Of a stretch of DNA of 64,000 bases, positions 54,403 to 63,999 are shown in pieces; within the stretch, counting starts at the first letter, position 1; each line of letters opens with the position of its first letter. The stretch spans positions 124,001-188,000 of the forward strand of contig JARBJD010000066.1 of assembly GCA_033064195.1 (NCBI GenBank), in the 5' to 3' direction. This DNA is from Blattamonas nauphoetae. Taxonomy: Eukaryota > Preaxostyla > Oxymonadida. The notes below the pieces were generated by a model that had not been told where the DNA came from, made no database searches, and saw only the letters and a program-made list of their open reading frames with translations. Made by a program: the position numbers and the translations under genes.

Positions 54403-57400
54403 TCAGAGTGAGATGACTGGCTGCTGTTTGAGAGGAGGCTGGATTGCCTTTGATTGACCGAATGTGAGCTCGTTTTTGTTGAAGAAGAACTCGGCCACTT
54501 CCAAAAGCGACAGACGCGATTTCGGATCCAAGACGAGGCACTGTTTGATCAACTCCTCTAAATCCTCCCCCACTCCTTCCATCACAGGCTGTGTTCCTGT
54601 GCACAGCTGACGAGACGCATTCACAGCATCTTGTTCTCCAAATGGAACTTTCCCTGTCTCAACCTCCCACAACACAAGCCCAAGTCGGAACACCGCTGCT
54701 TTGCACGCGTCGTATCCCTCTCGCCCATTCTCCTGTTCAGGTGCTTGCCATCGAATCGCTTCCGACATCCCCGCATTCCTCACCGATGCGGGACCCAACC
54801 CGAAAAAAGAATTCGCCTGTGATTGGACGGTGTCCATGCTTCCGTTCTGAGTGAGAGGATTGTGTGGTTCTGGTTGGATTACGTCTTCCCATCCGGTTTT
54901 GTCAGGTGGAGGGTGTGGATCGGCTGTGTGTTTAACAGAACGATCGATGTGCGATGGTTTGTGGTTGTTCGCTGCTGAAACGTTCTGTGTGGCGTCGTCT
55001 TGTCGCAGGAATGCTGGATTCCCGGATGCATCAATCAGAATCCAGTGTGTCGACAGATTCTTCAGAATCGGTGCTGTTGGATCGATTGTCCCCAAATACG
55101 CCAACCCCTTCACAATCTTCTTCTGAAGTTCAACTTTCGAAATGGGCAGTTGGGTCTTGTCTTTGTGGAGAATGTTGAAAAGCGTGTTCTTTTTGTTCAC
55201 CATCACCACTTCAACTGGATCCTCACATTTCACCACTTTCACCATCTCCATAAACCCTTCTTTCTCCCTGTTCTCTTCCATGCTCAGTTTCTGTGTGAAT
55301 CCTGTTGCATTCGTTTTCACGACACAATTTGTCACTTCTGCACCTGCTTCCACATGTGTGGTCGTGTGCTGATTGAGGATGAATTCTGCTTCTTCTATCT
55401 TCTCTTCGGGAATGTCGTCGATTTCTTGAAGTTGTTCCTGGTTGGGCTGTTTGGTTTTGTTCTTTCTTCTGCGGTGACAACAAATGACGACGAAGAAAAT
55501 GAGGATGAGAAGAGCAGTAGATGCAACTATGACGGGAATCAGCCATTTCATCATTCGAGTGGTGAGTGCCTTTCGTTCAGCAGCCAAACTCTGCTTCACA
55601 AGAATGCTCTCGCTTGTCTCACATTCATTTCCGTATCCCAATGTCAGTCTCCATTCAAACTTCGAGTTCAGATCAATTTCGTTCTGGGTGAGGTTCAGTT
55701 TGAGCGACACTTCAGTTCGATCCGTCGCCTTTGTCAGAGGAACGTGTACGGTCTTCCCGCGAACACCTTCTCCTCCAACTCCAACCTCATAAACCACAAA
55801 ATACAGACCACAGGGAATCAGGAGTGATCCGCTCAGTGAGAGCGTGAATGTGTTGTTCTCGGCTGTCACTTTCGAGTTGTTCGAGTCGAATGTTGGGATG
55901 AAAAGAGGTGAGAGGTGTTCCTTCCCTTCCTTCATCACGAGACAGCTCTCGTTTGTCGAGATCCAAAGAGAAGACGATTCGACTCCATCTCCTCCAGAAA
56001 GACTCCCAACAACCACAACACTCTCTCCAACACAAGCAATGTTCTTTCGAGCTGACACAAACACTGCGTCGTTTGGGGTGTTGTCGTGGAATGTGCTCGA
56101 TTCAATGTGCAGCTCAGAATCCGACACAATCAGCCCTCCATCGTCCAGATCAACAAACGACGAGCTTCGCAGTGTGCAGTTTGTGTCTGTCAGCGAAATC
56201 AGTCCGGTCGACCATCCACAAAGTTCTTCCTCATTCCGAGTGAGTGGCTGAGTGATTCCTGTGAAGTGGCTAGACTCAATCTCAAGTGATGTGACTGCTG
56301 AACATGAAAAGAGAGTTGAGACGTGGGAGTGGTCAATTTTGACTTTGTTCAGGGTGACGAGATCTGAAGACGAGAAGATGAATGGAGTGGTAGAGAAGTT
56401 GAGTTTGGTCAGAGTGAGTTCATCAATCTGGACCGTTGTTTTGGAGTTGATGATCGTGAATGAGATGTTGTTTGTGGAGACGAGTGAACATTTTGTGATT
56501 TCCAGAGAACCGGCTTCAATCACAAAAACAGAATCGTCGACCAGAGTCGATTGAGAGAGATCCAGCACAAGTCGTGACAGTTGGACCAATCGTCCGAATG
56601 TTTCGTGCGAGTTCAGAATTTGGCTTTGTCCCACAAACACGAGGGTTGAGTGTGTGTTCTGTCCAGTCAGGGTGAGAGGAGTCGATGTGACGTCGATTGT
56701 GCTGTTCAGCATTCCGGTGTTGGATACTTCCACTGACCAAACCTTCGTCAATCTGATTCCGTCGTTCACAGTCAGACAGGGCATGCTCACATTCCCACAC
56801 AGCGGATGGTCTTCCACACTCTTCTCACTCCAAACCACAATCTGCGTTGAGTTGGCATGGTGGAACTCGTAAAGAAGCGAATAAGGGTTGAACTGGGCAT
56901 AGGACACTTTTTGGGGATTGTTCACAGAAAACGCGAGGTGTGGAGATGAAGCGGAGAACGACCCTTCAAATTGTGAAGCTGAGAATGCCATCGTCGTCGT
57001 TGGACAGAGCTCAATCCACCTCTCTTCGTTATTGCCAACGCACGAGGTGAATTCAGTGTTCTTCACCAATATGTCAGTCGATGAAGAAAGTGTCGATTGA
57101 AGAACACTCGCTTTCGCTTTCCCATCGTCCTCAGAACGAGCAATGTTCTCAAACAAGCACGAGTCCATTTCCACTTTCCCATTCGTCAAGATGAGAGGAT
57201 GATTGGCGAGGTTGATGTTCGACACATTCACAGAGACGAGAGAGAGCGAGTCAGTTTTGATTTCGCTTTTGGTTTCGATGAACGACGAGGCCAAAACAAG
57301 AGTGTCTCCATTTCGAGCTGGATTCGCACCATCCAATTTGATGTTGTTGAGTTTCAGTTCACCTGCTCCAGACAGAACGAGAATGGGTGTTGATTGATCG

Positions 57401-60400
57401 GATGGGAGCGAGAGAACGAAGCCGACGAGAGACGCTGAACCTGTCGAGACTGTCAGAAGCGACGACGGTGGCAGAGGTGCCCAAGTCAGAACGACATCAG
57501 TCGATGATGCTTTGATGATCACGCTCTTTGTTCCGATCGCGAGTGTTGTGCTCTCTTTCTGGTTGGTCTTCATTTCGATTGTTCGAAGTATGGGCATTCC
57601 CGAATCTGGCTCTGTCTGCGTGCAGTGCGTCAGACTGTTCAGGATTGTCGAACAAGAAACAGTTGGCTGGTTGCACGATGAGTCATCAGAAAGGGTCGGA
57701 TGCACAAACAGAACGGAGAAAGGGATGAATGCGTTCATTGGCGTCCCTTTCACAACGAGATGGTTCAGATCACTTTCCGAATAACAGTCAACAATCGTCG
57801 ATGATGACACCTGTTCGGCCCATCCACCCAAAATGAGAACATCTTTTGATGTCGAACCAAGGTTCGCAGCGAAGAAGCAATGATCCATTTTCAGACTTCC
57901 TCCAGCTGATCCAGACAGCGAGATCACTCCCGCTGACGACCCAACATTGTTGGTGAACTCGCAGTGTACTAGTTCGAGAGATGATTCAGAATTGGAGAGT
58001 TGACTAGTGTCAACACGGATCAGGCAGCTGTCGAGAGTCTGGGCTGAGAATGACAAGAATTGTTGTGGCGTCGTGTTGCTTCCAGTGATGTTGAGCGAGC
58101 CAAATGTGACATAAAACAAACATTCGGCGAGAACTGTTGGAGAGGTAGGCGTGCCTGCATGAGTGAGAGATGAGGTTGCAGTCATCGTCAATTGACCTCC
58201 ATTCACGACGAACGGAGTGAATGAGAGAGGGATAGTGAGTTGGAGAGTGATCGACGAGAATGTCAGTGAGCCAGCGGAAACTTCGAACTGACCGTCGGCT
58301 GAGAGGGTCAGCTTCTTTCCTTCAGCTCCCTTCATCGTCACTTCTTTGTCCGTTGTCGTCAGCTTCTCCGAAAGCGAGACATCTGTCCTCATCAAAACAC
58401 TTCCTTGTTTCCCCTCGTTCAAACCAGCGTTGTGATATCCACCAGTCACACTCCCACACGGAAGATAGGCATGTCCACACAGCGGATCAGCAAGCCCAAC
58501 ATTCTCTGTCCCATCCACAACCACATTCGAGATTTCTTTGAAGAAGAGAAACAGGACCGATCTCGCATCGACACTTCCTTCTTTGAATTCCAACAGGGAG
58601 AGTTCAGTTGTGTTGAACGAAGTGCTGTCTGCGGGACTGGACGGGATGAATGATTGTGTTTTGAGCGGAGTTAGCAACGCTTCGGCTTGTCCTTCGGCAA
58701 CAGCAAAGAACACGTGTTCACCCTTTTCAGCTGCTGTGCAAGCATCCGAGCTTCCGGGCGCTCCGAATGTCAGTTGAGAGAAGGAATACGCTGAGGACGA
58801 TGTTGCGCCGGTCAAGTCCAAAAACAAGACTCCTCCATTCTGCGATGAACAGCATTTCTTGAAGACTGTGTTGGCGATCGACAGCGAGCCAGTGCTCACG
58901 ATCTTCACGTTCAGCACTCCTCCATCCCCTTCCGATCCACAATTCGTGAACGATGTCTCCTTTCCCTCATCTCCAATCGATAGCAAGCATCCATCGGATT
59001 GAGATGAGGTGATGGGCGAGCCACACTTTGAGTCTTCATCGGTTGAACATTCCACATTCGACAGAGCAACTCCTTTCCAGTTCACATTCCCTCCAGTTTG
59101 TGAGACTATCGATGCTCCGGACATTGCCAGCTTCGTCGAAAAATCAAGCACTGAAGAATCAACGACGAATTGCCCACTTGAAATATCGATGAGAGGAGCA
59201 ACATGAAGAGATGCTGTGGCAGGGTTAACGAGAGTCGTTGTCGACGAAAACTGAAGTGTCCCTCCAGCGATGACGAACAACGATGACGAAACGAGTGAAG
59301 GAACTTGGAGAGTGATGGAAGAGAATGTCATTGTGCCTGTGGTAACTTCGAACTGACCGTCGGCTGAGAGGGTCAGCTTCTTTCCTTCAGCTCCCTTCAT
59401 CGTCACTTCTTTGTCCGTTGTCGTCAGCTTCTCCGAAAGCGAGACATCTGTCCTCATCAAAACACTTCCTTGTTTCCCCTCGTTCAAACCAGCGTTGTGA
59501 TATCCACCAGTCACACTCCCACACGGAAGATAGGCATGTCCACACAGCGGATCAGCAAGCCCAACATTCTCTGTCCCATCCACAACCACATTCGAGATTT
59601 CTTTGAAGAAGAGAAACAGGACCGATCTCGCATCGACACTTCCTTCTTTGAATTCCAACAGGGAGAGTTCAGTTGTGTTGAACGAAGTGCTGTCTGCGGG
59701 ACTGGACGGGATGAATGATTGTGTTTTGAGCGGAGTTAGCAACGCTTCGGCTTGTCCTTCGGCAACAGCAAAGAACACGTGTTCACCCTTTTCAGCTGCT
59801 GTGCAAGCATCCGAGCTTCCGGGCGCTCCGAATGTCAGTTGAGAGAAGGAATACGCTGAGGACGATGTTGCGCCGGTCAAGTCCAAAAACAAGACTCCTC
59901 CATTCTGCGATGAACAGCATTTCTTGAAGACTGTGTTGGCGATCGACAGCGAGCCAGTGCTCACGATCTTCACGTTCAGCACTCCTCCATCCCCTTCCGA
60001 TCCACAATTCGTGAACGATGTCTCCTTTCCCTCATCTCCAATCGATAGCAAGCATCCATCGGATTGAGATGAGGTGATGGGCGAGCCACACTTTGAGTCT
60101 TCATCGGTTGAACATTCCACATTCGACAGAGCAACTCCTTTCCAGTTCACATTCCCTCCAGTTTGTGAGACTATCGATGCTCCGGACATTGCCAGCTTCG
60201 TCGAAAAATCAAGCACTGAAGAATCAACGACGAATTGCCCACTTGAAATATCGATGAGAGGAGCAACATGAAGAGATGCTGTGGCAGGGTTAACGAGAGT
60301 CGTTGTCGACGAAAACTGAAGTGTCCCTCCAGCGATGACGAACAACGACGAAGAAATGAGGGAAGGAACTTGGAGAGTGATGGAAGAGAATGAGAGGCAG

Positions 60401-62541
60401 CCGTTCCTCAGATGAATTGGATCCGACGAGAACAACAAGAGTGCCTTGATTGGACTGCCAGATGTGAGCGACAGATCTTGTGTGATGGAGCGGCTCAACC
60501 CAAATTTGAGATCGTAAGACGTGTCGAAGAAGATCGTCCGATCATCCTTCAAAGATGCCAGAGAGTCGTCGAGAGAGAGGCAGGGAAGTTGGAGTTTCCC
60601 ACAATCTGATCCCGAGAATCCTTGCGAGTGGAGGTGAACAGGTCCATCTTCTGTCGTGTGAGGGAAGAGATGGAAGAGAATCGATCCCTTCCAATCATCT
60701 ACGCTTGTCGCATAGACAAGTGAGACAAATGGATCGGTCTCTGATTTCGTTGTTGGGAGTTCTGATGGAATACCGAGACAGGAACGAGTTGTTGCTGAGA
60801 GACATGTCGACAGAGATGGGTGGGAGACAAAAAGAATAGTTCCTTTTCCAGTTGCTGTGCAGGCTAAGAACGTTGTGCCACTCACCTCCAACTTCCCTCC
60901 CTCCCCAAAATCACACCATCCCCATCCTCCACTTCCTGTCGTCGAACATCCCCCAAAAGTGGAACCAGTGACAGTGATTGTGGCTGGAGAGCTGTCCTCC
61001 ACTCGAAGGAAGCATCCCCCAACAGCCGAGGCGTCTGTTTGGGAGATGGTGTTTGTGGTGATACTGTTCACTTGGACTGTTGAGTCGCCTCTCACGCAGA
61101 GAACACTTGTCGATTCAAACTCCATCGTTGGGATTGTTGAAGACGTGAGGATGAGCGAGGACGAATCAACAACGAACAGATCCTGAGTGATGGGAGAGGA
61201 GGAGAAGGCGAGCGATGAGAATTGGGCTGTCAACTTGCTTCTGGTTTCCAGTTTAGCAATTCCAGCTTTCTTGCATGCAGACAGGTCCAGAGATAGAGTT
61301 GCTGTGATTGTGACGCGTTCAGCCAGTTGAAGAGCATGCGTGCCAACAAATGAAGTTGTTATCAAAAACTTTCCAGGCGAAGAATGCACCAGAGAGACAA
61401 TAAGGTCTGTTCCAGTGCCTGTTGGACTTGAAGAGGGGTCGGAAGTACACCATTGCGATCCGGAGAAACGCCACGGTTGAGAAAGAGGCACTGTCTCATA
61501 CAGGTAGTGGATAATCAAAGTGAGGCGATTATTCTGATCGGCTGGGACGCCCAGTGCAATATTGTCAGATTCATCATTGTATTCGGCTAAAATGTCCAAA
61601 AATACAATATGATGTACTGCCGCGATCCATTTATCAGTTCCAACTTGATTGTTCTGGAAGAGATTGCTCGAAAAAACAACCGCCATTGAACGACTGATCT
61701 GCATGACACCTGACGTGGCAATGGTGGTATAGTCCGATCCGCCTTTGCTAATACATCCGACGAAACGATTTTCAGTGATCAACGTAATTTCACCGGCGTT
61801 CTCGCAATTTCTGTGGAGTGCTGACCCGCTGAATCCGTAACAGCCTGTGAAGTTGTTATTTGTGGCTTGACAGTTCTCAAGGGCAACATTCAATACAACT
61901 CCGCCGCATATTCCGACACTGCGACAGTCATCGAATCTTGAATCGTCGAGAAGGGTGGATTTTCCAGCAGCTGCTCGGAAGGCCCCGCCATCACCTTCTG
62001 ACTGGCACGACGTAAATCTGCAGTGTTTCACTGTCAATTCACCGTTGACTCGCTTGTAGTGAAATGCTCCGCCTTCCTTTTCTGAAGTACAACCAGTGAA
62101 CGTGCAAGTGTTAAGAGTGAGCGTGTTTAAATTCACGTCAATATCAGATTTGTTATCATTTGTGTACGTTGAAGGGCCATATGAAGCTGATGCACGGGTG
62201 AAGGAGGAGTTGAGGAAGAAGAAGGAGCCAGCGGTGTTGATGTTCGGAACAACACAACCATACAGCGGGTTCTCCACAGACACAACTGAACTTCCTGCCA
62301 TCACCACTTCGCAAGGCTTGGAGGATATCTGGTCATTGGTGGACATCTCAGGCTGGGTCAGATTCGCGAGTACACAAGAGGAGATTGTTTGAGGTGTTTC
62401 GACGGTGGCCAGAATCGGAGAATTGGGACAAACTACAAAATTGCATATTGTTGTCCCTGTCATTGTTGCATGGTTGTTAGTGGCATCGGAGTTCACCAGA
62501 GTGTGAAGAGGATGATCTGGACGATTTGTTGATAGTACTGC
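54403..62541 (-). CDS. Giant beta-helix surface receptor with TM segment and kinase-like tail
   Basis: A single exon of about 2,710 codons, open from 62541 to the stop at 54403. Residues 1 to about 2300 are right-handed beta-helix modules (pectin-lyase-like: 'LNTCTFTGCTSEKEGGAFHY', 'VKHCRFTSCQSEGDGGAF'). Four modules begin with a Cys motif: 'DPLCGHAYLPCGS' twice, 'HPLCGNVSMPC', 'SDCGKLQLPC'. A transmembrane helix follows at about 2311-2336 ('WLIPVIVASTALLILIFFVV') with a CCHRRRKNK stop-transfer, then a kinase-like C-lobe from about 2455 ('KIVKGLAYLG', 'RWQAPEQ', 'FRLGLVLWEVETGKVPFGE', 'CLVLDPKSRLSLLEVAEFFF'). HRD and DFG are missing, so it is probably a pseudokinase. It would span the plasma membrane with a large adhesive ectodomain. 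The frame continues upstream past a TAG (62542-62544) into a hydrophobic signal-like stretch; TTATAG could be an intron acceptor, or a true stop that breaks the signal peptide. Confidence 0.85.
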   Translation of the reverse strand, partial: AVLSTNRPDHPLHTLVNSDATNNHATMTGTTICNFVVCPNSPILATVETPQTISSCVLANLTQPEMSTNDQISSKPCEVVMAGSSVVSVENPLYGCVVPNINTAGSFFFLNSSFTRASASYGPSTYTNDNKSDIDVNLNTLTLNTCTFTGCTSEKEGGAFHYKRVNGELTVKHCRFTSCQSEGDGGAFRAAAGKSTLLDDSRFDDCRSVGICGGVVLNVALENCQATNNNFTGCYGFSGSALHRNCENAGEITLITENRFVGCISKGGSDYTTIATSGVMQISRSMAVVFSSNLFQNNQVGTDKWIAAVHHIVFLDILAEYNDESDNIALGVPADQNNRLTLIIHYLYETVPLSQPWRFSGSQWCTSDPSSSPTGTGTDLIVSLVHSSPGKFLITTSFVGTHALQLAERVTITATLSLDLSACKKAGIAKLETRSKLTAQFSSLAFSSSPITQDLFVVDSSSLILTSSTIPTMEFESTSVLCVRGDSTVQVNSITTNTISQTDASAVGGCFLRVEDSSPATITVTGSTFGGCSTTGSGGWGWCDFGEGGKLEVSGTTFLACTATGKGTILFVSHPSLSTCLSATTRSCLGIPSELPTTKSETDPFVSLVYATSVDDWKGSILFHLFPHTTEDGPVHLHSQGFSGSDCGKLQLPCLSLDDSLASLKDDRTIFFDTSYDLKFGLSRSITQDLSLTSGSPIKALLLFSSDPIHLRNGCLSFSSITLQVPSLISSSLFVIAGGTLQFSSTTTLVNPATASLHVAPLIDISSGQFVVDSSVLDFSTKLAMSGASIVSQTGGNVNWKGVALSNVECSTDEDSKCGSPITSSQSDGCLLSIGDEGKETSFTNCGSEGDGGVLNVKIVSTGSLSIANTVFKKCCSSQNGGVLFLDLTGATSSSAYSFSQLTFGAPGSSDACTAAEKGEHVFFAVAEGQAEALLTPLKTQSFIPSSPADSTSFNTTELSLLEFKEGSVDARSVLFLFFKEISNVVVDGTENVGLADPLCGHAYLPCGSVTGGYHNAGLNEGKQGSVLMRTDVSLSEKLTTTDKEVTMKGAEGKKLTLSADGQFEVTTGTMTFSSITLQVPSLVSSSLFVIAGGTLQFSSTTTLVNPATASLHVAPLIDISSGQFVVDSSVLDFSTKLAMSGASIVSQTGGNVNWKGVALSNVECSTDEDSKCGSPITSSQSDGCLLSIGDEGKETSFTNCGSEGDGGVLNVKIVSTGSLSIANTVFKKCCSSQNGGVLFLDLTGATSSSAYSFSQLTFGAPGSSDACTAAEKGEHVFFAVAEGQAEALLTPLKTQSFIPSSPADSTSFNTTELSLLEFKEGSVDARSVLFLFFKEISNVVVDGTENVGLADPLCGHAYLPCGSVTGGYHNAGLNEGKQGSVLMRTDVSLSEKLTTTDKEVTMKGAEGKKLTLSADGQFEVSAGSLTFSSITLQLTIPLSFTPFVVNGGQLTMTATSSLTHAGTPTSPTVLAECLFYVTFGSLNITGSNTTPQQFLSFSAQTLDSCLIRVDTSQLSNSESSLELVHCEFTNNVGSSAGVISLSGSAGGSLKMDHCFFAANLGSTSKDVLILGGWAEQVSSSTIVDCYSESDLNHLVVKGTPMNAFIPFSVLFVHPTLSDDSSCNQPTVSCSTILNSLTHCTQTEPDSGMPILRTIEMKTNQKESTTLAIGTKSVIIKASSTDVVLTWAPLPPSSLLTVSTGSASLVGFVLSLPSDQSTPILVLSGAGELKLNNIKLDGANPARNGDTLVLASSFIETKSEIKTDSLSLVSVNVSNINLANHPLILTNGKVEMDSCLFENIARSEDDGKAKASVLQSTLSSSTDILVKNTEFTSCVGNNEERWIELCPTTTMAFSASQFEGSFSASSPHLAFSVNNPQKVSYAQFNPYSLLYEFHHANSTQIVVWSEKSVEDHPLCGNVSMPCLTVNDGIRLTKVWSVEVSNTGMLNSTIDVTSTPLTLTGQNTHSTLVFVGQSQILNSHETFGRLVQLSRLVLDLSQSTLVDDSVFVIEAGSLEITKCSLVSTNNISFTIINSKTTVQIDELTLTKLNFSTTPFIFSSSDLVTLNKVKIDHSHVSTLFSCSAVTSLEIESSHFTGITQPLTRNEEELCGWSTGLISLTDTNCTLRSSSFVDLDDGGLIVSDSELHIESSTFHDNTPNDAVFVSARKNIACVGESVVVVGSLSGGDGVESSSLWISTNESCLVMKEGKEHLSPLFIPTFDSNNSKVTAENNTFTLSLSGSLLIPCGLYFVVYEVGVGGEGVRGKTVHVPLTKATDRTEVSLKLNLTQNEIDLNSKFEWRLTLGYGNECETSESILVKQSLAAERKALTTRMMKWLIPVIVASTALLILIFFVVICCHRRRKNKTKQPNQEQLQEIDDIPEEKIEEAEFILNQHTTTHVEAGAEVTNCVVKTNATGFTQKLSMEENREKEGFMEMVKVVKCEDPVEVVMVNKKNTLFNILHKDKTQLPISKVELQKKIVKGLAYLGTIDPTAPILKNLSTHWILIDASGNPAFLRQDDATQNVSAANNHKPSHIDRSVKHTADPHPPPDKTGWEDVIQPEPHNPLTQNGSMDTVQSQANSFFGLGPASVRNAGMSEAIRWQAPEQENGREGYDACKAAVFRLGLVLWEVETGKVPFGEQDAVNASRQLCTGTQPVMEGVGEDLEELIKQCLVLDPKSRLSLLEVAEFFFNKNELTFGQSKAIQPPLKQQPVISL
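58280..60409. repeat. 1,065-bp tandem duplication inside the receptor gene
   Basis: The units 58280-59344 and 59345-60409 repeat with an offset of exactly 1,065 bp (355 codons). About 1,000 bp of each appear identical by eye; differences gather near the unit borders (for example 59281-59300 against 60346-60365). Because 1,065 is divisible by three the reading frame is kept, adding one complete beta-helix module including its 'DPLCGHAYLPC' motif. Identity at every codon position implies a very recent duplication or ongoing gene conversion. An assembly artefact should also be considered. Confidence 0.93.
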
Positions 62542-62544
62542 CTA

Positions 62545-63156
62545 TAACCCGAAATTGATCATGAACCCGAAGAATGAAAGAGAACAAAGAACGAGTACAT
62601 GAAATTTAAGAAAAATTGGATTAAAACTGCGTAGACTTGTGTTGTAGCAAGAGTGTTCTCCAAAAATTCTGTATTGAGGTTTGATCACTTCATCTCTCTC
62701 TGATGTTTGATGAATACCACGCCTCTTTGAATGCATTTGGTGAAATTCAGGCAAATATTATCACAACAAGCCAAAATAAGAAGTGATAAGCAATTGAATC
62801 ATAATCAATTCGATCGTCCTCGATGCAAGATTGATTATTCCAACGACAGGCTTGAAAGTAGTTCCCACAATCCCCTAACCGATGCCTTTTCCATACACTT
62901 TGAAGCCTCGTGCGACAGACTGCCTTGAAGTCAAACGTGTCCGAAGCCTCCACACAGGAAACGGATCCGCGTATCCTGGTTTGGACATTCGAAGAAGTCC
63001 AGATTGATGTCTTCGATTGAGATGGAGAACCACAAAAAAAGAAGAATGAGGAAAGGAGAGAAGGAACAGGACGTGATTTGGAGTGTCTCTCCAGTCAACA
63101 GGAACAGCTGGGCGGAGTCTTTCCTTGTGACATCTTCACTGTCGCGACAAGTTGAT
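62545..63156. other. 5' flank of the receptor gene and 3' flank of the edge gene
   Basis: It holds a minus-strand stretch (62545-62754) in the receptor frame with 'FHVLVLCSLSFFGFMINFGL', a signal-peptide-like segment directly before the TAG discussed under the receptor. The rest (62760-63156) has only short frames. The minus-strand frame at 62931-63287 overlaps the end of the next gene and is probably a shadow. Confidence 0.4.
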
Positions 63157-63999
63157 TCAATCCATCCTGAACGAGGGGAAAGACTTCCTGTGTCGCCCGA
63201 AACAGGAACATCCCCACGACTCGGTGATCTCCTCCGTCTTCTTCGATGGATCGACAAACCATTCGTTGCTTGGCTCGATGAGATCATCGGGGAAGTCGAC
63301 AGACGCCAGCAGGTCTCCCGCAGAGAGGATGATCACTGTCAGGATCCTCTCCCGAAGAGTGTGGAGGAGTTCAGCATAGTTTGCATTGCAGGAATTGTGG
63401 AGAAGAATGAGGGATGTTTGTTTGGCGTCGGTGTACGGGTTGCAGCGGATGATGAGGCGCAGAGTGGAGAAGAGGGTGAGGAGAGACGAATGCAGACTCT
63501 CGACGAGAGCCACGCCCGCTTGGTCTTCGAGAAGTAGGGAGAGGCGGGCAGTGTTTGTGGTGAGGAAGAACATGAGGCGATGGATGAGTGTTCCAACCAC
63601 CTCCACTCCGAAGATGCGGATGAAGGGGCTGAGTGATGTCAACATTCGGTGGACGAGGGAGACCACATCGTTCTGGAAAAGTGGGAAGCGAAAGATGTTT
63701 CTGACACGGACATCCAACACCTGGTTCATGGCGAAGAGCGAATGATGGAACGAGTCAATCGAGATAGGCTGGCGTTGGTCGAGGAAGAGTGAGGTGAACG
63801 AGGGGAGGAAGAAGGAGAACGTGAGTGGATGTTCCACTGTTGTCAGAGTGAAGATGGTGTCGTGGTTGACGTTGTTTGGATGAAAGATGAAGTTCTCGTC
63901 GGGGTACAGCACGATGCGTGTTCCGAGTTGCTTCATGATGTCCTTTTCCCTCCTCTTCTTCGTCTGTGTCACCGGCGGGTTCTTCACCGAATCAACCAT
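63157..63999 (-). CDS. Helical protein, reaching the right window edge
   Basis: A 280-codon frame ending at 63157 and possibly beginning at the ATG at 63999; upstream exons may lie outside the window. Content is helical: 'VSLVHRMLTSLSPFIRIFGV', 'VVGTLIHRLMFFLTTNTARL', 'LVESLHSSLLTLFSTLRLII', 'LLHTLRERILTVIILSAGDL'. The style fits the solenoid proteins of this region, but no direct paralogy is clear. The last residues ('KSFPSFRMD') may run past a true donor site, so a further 3' exon is possible. Confidence 0.5.
   Translation of the reverse strand: MVDSVKNPPVTQTKKRREKDIMKQLGTRIVLYPDENFIFHPNNVNHDTIFTLTTVEHPLTFSFFLPSFTSLFLDQRQPISIDSFHHSLFAMNQVLDVRVRNIFRFPLFQNDVVSLVHRMLTSLSPFIRIFGVEVVGTLIHRLMFFLTTNTARLSLLLEDQAGVALVESLHSSLLTLFSTLRLIIRCNPYTDAKQTSLILLHNSCNANYAELLHTLRERILTVIILSAGDLLASVDFPDDLIEPSNEWFVDPSKKTEEITESWGCSCFGRHRKSFPSFRMD

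Noticed and set aside
55000-55827. 275-codon plus-strand frame opposite the receptor membrane and kinase region
   Set aside because: Shadow of the minus-strand receptor, which has clear domain order in this interval.
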